Positions 6,728 to 9,685 of a stretch of 9,685 nt of DNA are shown piece by piece. The translations under genes were made by a program, and so were the position numbers. The notes beneath the pieces were generated by a model that ran no database searches, was not told the origin of the DNA, and worked only from the letters and a program-made list of their open reading frames with translations. Where the stretch lies: the NCBI GenBank assembly GCA_043820045.1, contig JBDREF010000294.1:1-9685 (forward strand), written 5' to 3'. Source of the stretch: JBDREF01 sp043820045 (GTDB lineage: Bacteria > Planctomycetota > Phycisphaerae > Sedimentisphaerales > Anaerobacaceae). Within the stretch, counting starts at the first letter, position 1. Each line of letters starts with the position of its first letter.

Positions 6728-7483
6728 CTAATCGTCTTCAACGACCCATCTGTATTCTTTGTAGAACGCGCGTGCTTCCGGCGTCGTCAGGAAATCCATG
6801 AACTTCCTTGCAGACTCGGTATCCTTGGCAAAAGACAACATTCCCACACCTGTGCCTCTTAGCACCTGTTGGGCTTTGGGCATTTCGATAATCTCTATTC
6901 TATCGGGTTCCAGGTGCTCAAAAGACGTCCAGCCGAACGCTGCATCGAACTCGCCGGTCGCGGCGGCCTCGACTATTGCAACGCACCCATTGGCGTAGTA
7001 AGAGATATTCTTTCGAATTTTATCCACAAGGCCCAATCGGCCGCTGATATCCTCCCACAGCCCTTTGAGACAATCCAATACCGATACACCGACGCGCACG
7101 CCCGGCTTTGCCATATCTTCAACGCTGCGTATATTCTTCGGATTGCCGGCGGGCACGATAATAGCAGAAGCACGGCTGGCGATAGTACGCCGTTCATGTC
7201 TTTGCACGATCCCCCTGACCTCTCCGTCATCGAGCAGATACTCCGCACCTCCAATCGCAAGGTCGTGAATACCCGCGTCGGAAATCTCCAGCAGAAAGTC
7301 ATCGGCGCCGGTATTGCCGAAAGCCTCTTCTGCAACCGGCTCGGCACAATGACGGCTGCATACGCTGATATCCACGTGGATTCCCGACTGCTTCTCGAAC
7401 AGTTCGGCTGCTTTTTCCAAAGGTGCTGCACAGGCCCTTGCACTGAAAACGCGCACAAGACCATTACCGCTCTTCTGATTCAT
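6728..7483 (-). CDS. ModA-like substrate-binding protein without signal peptide
   Basis: A 251-residue protein with the type II periplasmic-binding-protein fold of the ModA group. Shared features are an N-terminal strand followed by 'PLEKAAELFEKQSGIHV' (21-37), 'AIIVPAGNPKNIRSVEDMAKPGVRVGV' spread over 108-133, 'DAAFGW' with Trp185, and the late 'ARKFMDFLTTPEARAFYKEY' (225-244). It begins directly with MNQKSGNGLVRVF: there is no hydrophobic leader, unlike its upstream paralogue. The start is firm, because GGAGG lies 8 bases upstream and the gene overlaps the TauE/SafE gene by 20 bp. It is Cys-rich (18, 42, 46, 138, 167), with C-x3-C where the family's second ligand loop lies. It may be a cytoplasmic ligand sensor or carrier, be exported in another way, or be a decayed gene. 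Confidence 0.85.
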   Translation of the reverse strand: MNQKSGNGLVRVFSARACAAPLEKAAELFEKQSGIHVDISVCSRHCAEPVAEEAFGNTGADDFLLEISDAGIHDLAIGGAEYLLDDGEVRGIVQRHERRTIASRASAIIVPAGNPKNIRSVEDMAKPGVRVGVSVLDCLKGLWEDISGRLGLVDKIRKNISYYANGCVAIVEAAATGEFDAAFGWTSFEHLEPDRIEIIEMPKAQQVLRGTGVGMLSFAKDTESARKFMDFLTTPEARAFYKEYRWVVEDD

Positions 7484-7943
7484 TCTCTGTACCTCCAGGT
7501 TCGACTAAATTCGTATTTTGCTGACTCTCCAGACTCACACCGGGAACTTGCGGTCGCGGCCCAGGCGAGGCAGTAAACATTTTCACCGCTACTATCGCCA
7601 GGACAATTGCGAATATCTTCCGCAGCGCATGGCCCGGCAGCCGGCTGGCCAGCTCGGTACCGACTAAAACGCCGGCGGTAGCACCTAAGACAATGAACGC
7701 GATAACAGCAAAATTCATCTCAATTTCGGGATTCTTCCAGTACCGCAGTGCCCCGAGCAGTGCCATTGGTACCATTACCGCCAGCGCTGTTCCCTGAGCG
7801 GACTTCTGCTGGAAACCAAGAGCAAGCACCAGCGTAGGCACTACTATCGCCCCGCTGCCAAGGCCCAGAGTGCCACTGATAACGCCGGCACAAACGCCTA
7901 AAAGTACGAAAATCCACCAACAATTGGACAAGTGGGTTATCAT
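7464..7943 (-). CDS. half-size TauE/SafE family membrane protein
   Basis: A 159-residue membrane protein of the TauE/SafE (sulfite/organosulfur anion exporter) family. ATG 7943 is preferred over the TTG at 7958 because GGGGA lies 8 bases before it. The family signature is near the N-terminus: 'GVCAGVISGTLGLGSGAIVVP' spans 16-36, followed by 'SAQGTALAVMVP' (48-59). About four hydrophobic segments are seen, near 10-43, 52-68, 78-100 and 107-124, half the eight of a full-length member. Half-size forms of the family are known and presumably pair to make a full transporter. The last 35 residues are a hydrophilic tail that runs over the ribosome binding site and start of the next gene. Its place inside an oxyanion import locus suggests it handles a related or counter anion, possibly sulfite. 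Confidence 0.85.
   Translation of the reverse strand: MITHLSNCWWIFVLLGVCAGVISGTLGLGSGAIVVPTLVLALGFQQKSAQGTALAVMVPMALLGALRYWKNPEIEMNFAVIAFIVLGATAGVLVGTELASRLPGHALRKIFAIVLAIVAVKMFTASPGPRPQVPGVSLESQQNTNLVEPGGTENESEER
7492..7496 (-). promoter_or_regulatory. Shine-Dalgarno site fixing the start of the third binding protein
   Basis: GGAGG on the minus strand, 8 bases before ATG 7483 and inside the 3' end of the TauE/SafE gene. It matters because it rules against a missed upstream start that could have encoded a signal peptide. Confidence 0.75.
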
Positions 7944-7996
7944 TTGACAGTTCCCCAAAAAAGTGCCAATAGTCCAAAGCTACCACTGATGAACGC

Positions 7997-8024
7997 ATTA
8001 TAGGAATTGCCGGGCGATTAACAA
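7997..8024 (-). promoter_or_regulatory. internal sigma70-like promoter before the TauE/SafE gene
   Basis: On the minus strand, TTGTTA (8019-8024) and a perfect TATAAT (7997-8002) are separated by 16 bases. Transcription would start near 7990, about 45 nt before the ATG at 7943. It sits in the only sizeable gap of the locus (7944-8088). It would let the TauE/SafE, third binding protein, permease and ATPase genes be read apart from the two upstream binding-protein genes. Confidence 0.6.
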
Positions 8025-8088
8025 GACAAATACTGCAGACGCCCGCCGGAAACCTCGTCCGGGAAAATGTTGATACGTGCATTTTGTG

Positions 8089-9003
8089 CTACTGCGGAGA
8101 GTCGGTGCGGTAGTTATGTTTTTGAAAAATGTCCTGTCCTCGCGGAGAGCCAGCAAATTTTACGAACTCTTCGGCCAGCGGGCGGTTCCCGGTGAAGGCC
8201 AGCACGCCGATATTCACCGTTGAGATTACGTTCTGCTCGACAGGAATGGGCACCTCTATTCCGTGATCGCTGTAGTATCGGGCAATCGCATCCCAGACAA
8301 TGACGGCATCGAGTGAGCCGGCCTGAATCTGCATCCCCAGCTCGTTGACCGTCAGCGATTGAAAGGCTATGTTCTTCTCCACGTCCGCCCGGGCAATGCC
8401 GTTCCTGGCGAAAATCTGCTCGGTCTTTCTGCCTATGGCACAGGCTTTGGCGTCTCCGACCCCCAGCTTGATTCCGGCCTTGAGCAGGTCGTGCAGGCCG
8501 TGGATATTCTTCGGATTAGCTTTTTGCACCAGGATTGTCGGCACGAAATAGCAAACGGACTGCTGCGAGAGGATCATACCCTCCTGGGCGGCCTGCTCGA
8601 CGTAGTGCTTGTCGCCCGGCATATACAAGTCTCCCTGTCGAGCCAGCTTTATCTTCGAGAGAAGCATCTCGCTGCCGGCGTAGTCGGTGACGATTTTCAC
8701 GCCGTACTCAGCCTCGAATGCCTCGATGATTTGCTGCACCGGCGGGCGAATCCCGGCGCCGCAATAGAGCAACAACTCTTTGGTCCCGGAGCCATCAGGC
8801 TTCTCGCCCTTGCAGCCGGACAGGCCGGTGACAATCGCGACTGCCGCCAGGATGGCCAAGGCCGCTGAACGAACGACGAGCGACGAGGGACGAGCAGTGC
8901 GTAGGATGGGCTTTAGCCCATGCTGGTTCCATCGGTCACGGACTGCGTGTGCAACAGAAGGCGTGTTGCACACCCTACGATTCTGTTCTCTGTTCTCTGT
9001 CAT
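8089..9003 (-). CDS. ModA-like substrate-binding lipoprotein with repeat-encoded N-terminus
   Basis: A 304-residue oxyanion-binding protein of the ModA type. The hydrophobic signal stretch (about 46-60) ends in lipobox L-S-G-C with Cys64, so the mature protein is lipid-anchored. Mature traits include 'LLLYCGAGIRPP' (77-88), 'YAGSEMLLSKI' (108-118), 'GDLYMPGD' (124-131), 'GVGDAKACAIGRKTE' (181-195) and 'DAVIVWDA' (232-239). This set recalls proteins often annotated as molybdate-binding in Planctomycetes and Desulfobacterota. ATG 9003 overlaps the stop of the preceding gene (ATGA) without its own ribosome binding site. Residues 2 to about 45 come from a repeat element and tandem 7-bp repeats and are not typical protein sequence. 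No later ATG or GTG precedes the hydrophobic stretch except GTG at codon 11, so a later start would have to be rare (TTG at codon 49). Confidence 0.87.
   Translation of the reverse strand: MTENREQNRRVCNTPSVAHAVRDRWNQHGLKPILRTARPSSLVVRSAALAILAAVAIVTGLSGCKGEKPDGSGTKELLLYCGAGIRPPVQQIIEAFEAEYGVKIVTDYAGSEMLLSKIKLARQGDLYMPGDKHYVEQAAQEGMILSQQSVCYFVPTILVQKANPKNIHGLHDLLKAGIKLGVGDAKACAIGRKTEQIFARNGIARADVEKNIAFQSLTVNELGMQIQAGSLDAVIVWDAIARYYSDHGIEVPIPVEQNVISTVNIGVLAFTGNRPLAEEFVKFAGSPRGQDIFQKHNYRTDSPQ
8871..9000. repeat. composite repeat element inside a coding region
   Basis: The core, 8900-8979, is bounded by CGTAGG and CCTACG in inverted orientation. It holds two hairpins: ATGGGCT/AGCCCAT with a 2-base loop (8906-8921), and a perfect 9-bp stem GTGTGCAAC/GTTGCACAC with a 9-base spacer (8947-8973). 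On the left are three 7-bp copies of GACGAGC or GACGAGG (8875-8895). On the right are two copies of TTCTCTG plus a partial one (8981-8999). The two ends read as inverted, related half-elements of the form CGTAGG-R-TG-K-GC. Similar short palindromic sequences are common between genes in Planctomycetes and other phyla, from general memory. No transposase is present, so it would be a non-autonomous, REP- or MITE-like unit. Confidence 0.75.
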
Positions 9004-9685
9004 TTCACGTAGCCGTGCTCGGCGAAAACCTCAGGACCCCTGCTCCTGACGAACTCGATGAATTGTTTGAGCGCATCGGGGTGTTTGGAATAGCTCAGAG
9101 ACATGATATGGACGCGGATTTCCTCATCGTATTCGTAAGGCGTCTTGACAACGTCCAGACTGTCACTGAACATGTGCGCCACGCCGTTCCACATAATGCC
9201 GGTGTCGATAGCCTGGGTCTTGAGGAACGTTCCGATATTGCTGTGTCCCTTGGTCAGGCGGTTTTCGACGTTTTTCAATACGGCCTCTTTAATGCCCTTC
9301 TTGTCCAAAAGTGCAAAGACCATCTCGCCGGCCGTGGAATACTGCGGATCGGTCAGGGCGACTCTCAAGCCCGGCTTAGCAAGGTCCTCAATGCTCGTTA
9401 TGCCCTTGGGGTTGCCTTTCTGCACTGCAAGAACAGGTGCTACGAAACCCACCTCGACATGATCGGCCAAGGCGTTGGCGTCGCGCGTGTAATCAAGGAA
9501 CGGATCGTGGGTAATAAAGATGTCGCCCTTCATGCGGGCTTTGACATGGGGCAAGAGGTCCTCGCTGCCGCCGACGGTGCTGACGATTTCAATACCTGTC
9601 TTGGCTTTGAACTCCGAACACAACTGCTCGGTCGGCGGAACGAACGAGCTGCCGCACAAAACGACTAATTCTGTGGGTTTGCTCT
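9000..9685 (-). CDS. ModA-like substrate-binding protein, 5' end missing
   Basis: The frame is open to the right edge of the window (227 visible codons) and stops with TGA at 9000-9002, so the start and any signal peptide lie outside. TTG 9659 is in frame but is not the start, since coding-like sequence ('SKPTELVV') continues beyond it. The visible part covers nearly the whole mature type II binding protein: 'VVLCGSSFVPPTEQL' at the first ligand loop, 'VGGSEDLLPHVKARMKGDIFITHDP' spread over the second, 'VLAVQKGNPKGITSIEDLAKPG', 'GIMWNG', and 'ALKQFIEFVRSRGPEVFAEHGYVK' as the C-terminal helix. By comparison with its downstream paralogue, about 25-35 residues are missing, probably including a lipobox. 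It overlaps the next gene by 4 bp and heads the visible part of the transport locus. Confidence 0.87.
   Translation of the reverse strand, partial: SKPTELVVLCGSSFVPPTEQLCSEFKAKTGIEIVSTVGGSEDLLPHVKARMKGDIFITHDPFLDYTRDANALADHVEVGFVAPVLAVQKGNPKGITSIEDLAKPGLRVALTDPQYSTAGEMVFALLDKKGIKEAVLKNVENRLTKGHSNIGTFLKTQAIDTGIMWNGVAHMFSDSLDVVKTPYEYDEEIRVHIMSLSYSKHPDALKQFIEFVRSRGPEVFAEHGYVK

Noticed and set aside
8046..8062. CCGGA/TCCGG inverted repeat after the second binding-protein gene as a terminator
   Set aside because: The stem is only 5 bp with a 7-base loop and no U-run follows on the transcribed strand.
8089..9003. A frameshift or fusion at the N-terminus of the second binding protein
   Set aside because: The frame runs without a break from the ATG through the repeat into the signal peptide; the odd N-terminus is explained by the repeat element.

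Overview
The window looks like a piece of a Gram-negative, Planctomycetes-type genome (Phycisphaerae or a relative is my guess). The clues are a Tat-exported Gfo/Idh/MocA oxidoreductase beside a ThuA-domain protein, several lipoproteins with Cys lipoboxes, and a repeat-rich stretch of a kind often seen between genes in such genomes. This is inference from gene content; there is no rRNA or marker gene to settle it.

Layout. (1) Positions 2-586, plus strand: the 3' part of a ThuA-like gene. Convergent with it, 609-2105 on the minus strand, is a Tat-signal Gfo/Idh/MocA dehydrogenase. The pair suggests sugar or polysaccharide catabolism. (2) Positions 2106-2713: about 600 bases without a convincing gene. 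They hold divergent sigma70-like promoters, two small hairpins and a G-rich tract in a long leader. (3) Positions 2714-5105, plus strand: three consecutive lipoprotein genes. They encode an unknown with a possible CsgG/GNA1162-like domain, an alpha/beta hydrolase with an apparent Ser-Asp-His triad, and a small aromatic-rich unknown. They probably form one operon working in the envelope. (4) Positions 5151-9685, minus strand: an oxyanion-type ABC transport locus running leftward from the right edge. Its order is ModA-like binding protein (5' end cut off), second ModA-like binding lipoprotein, half-size TauE/SafE membrane protein, third ModA-like binding protein, permease, ATPase. Most genes overlap or nearly touch. 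A good promoter sits before the TauE/SafE gene, so the locus may be read as two units.

The transport locus is the most unusual part. Three divergent binding proteins accompany one permease and one ATPase. The third has no signal peptide even though its start is fixed by a strong ribosome binding site. The second carries a roughly 40-residue N-terminal extension encoded by an inverted-repeat element with 7-bp tandem repeats on both sides. The ATPase lacks the C-terminal MOP domain of classical ModC. Binding-site motifs differ from E. coli ModA, so molybdate or tungstate is a family-level guess; a sulfur oxyanion is possible given the TauE/SafE neighbour. No tRNA, rRNA, CRISPR array, transposase or phage gene was seen.
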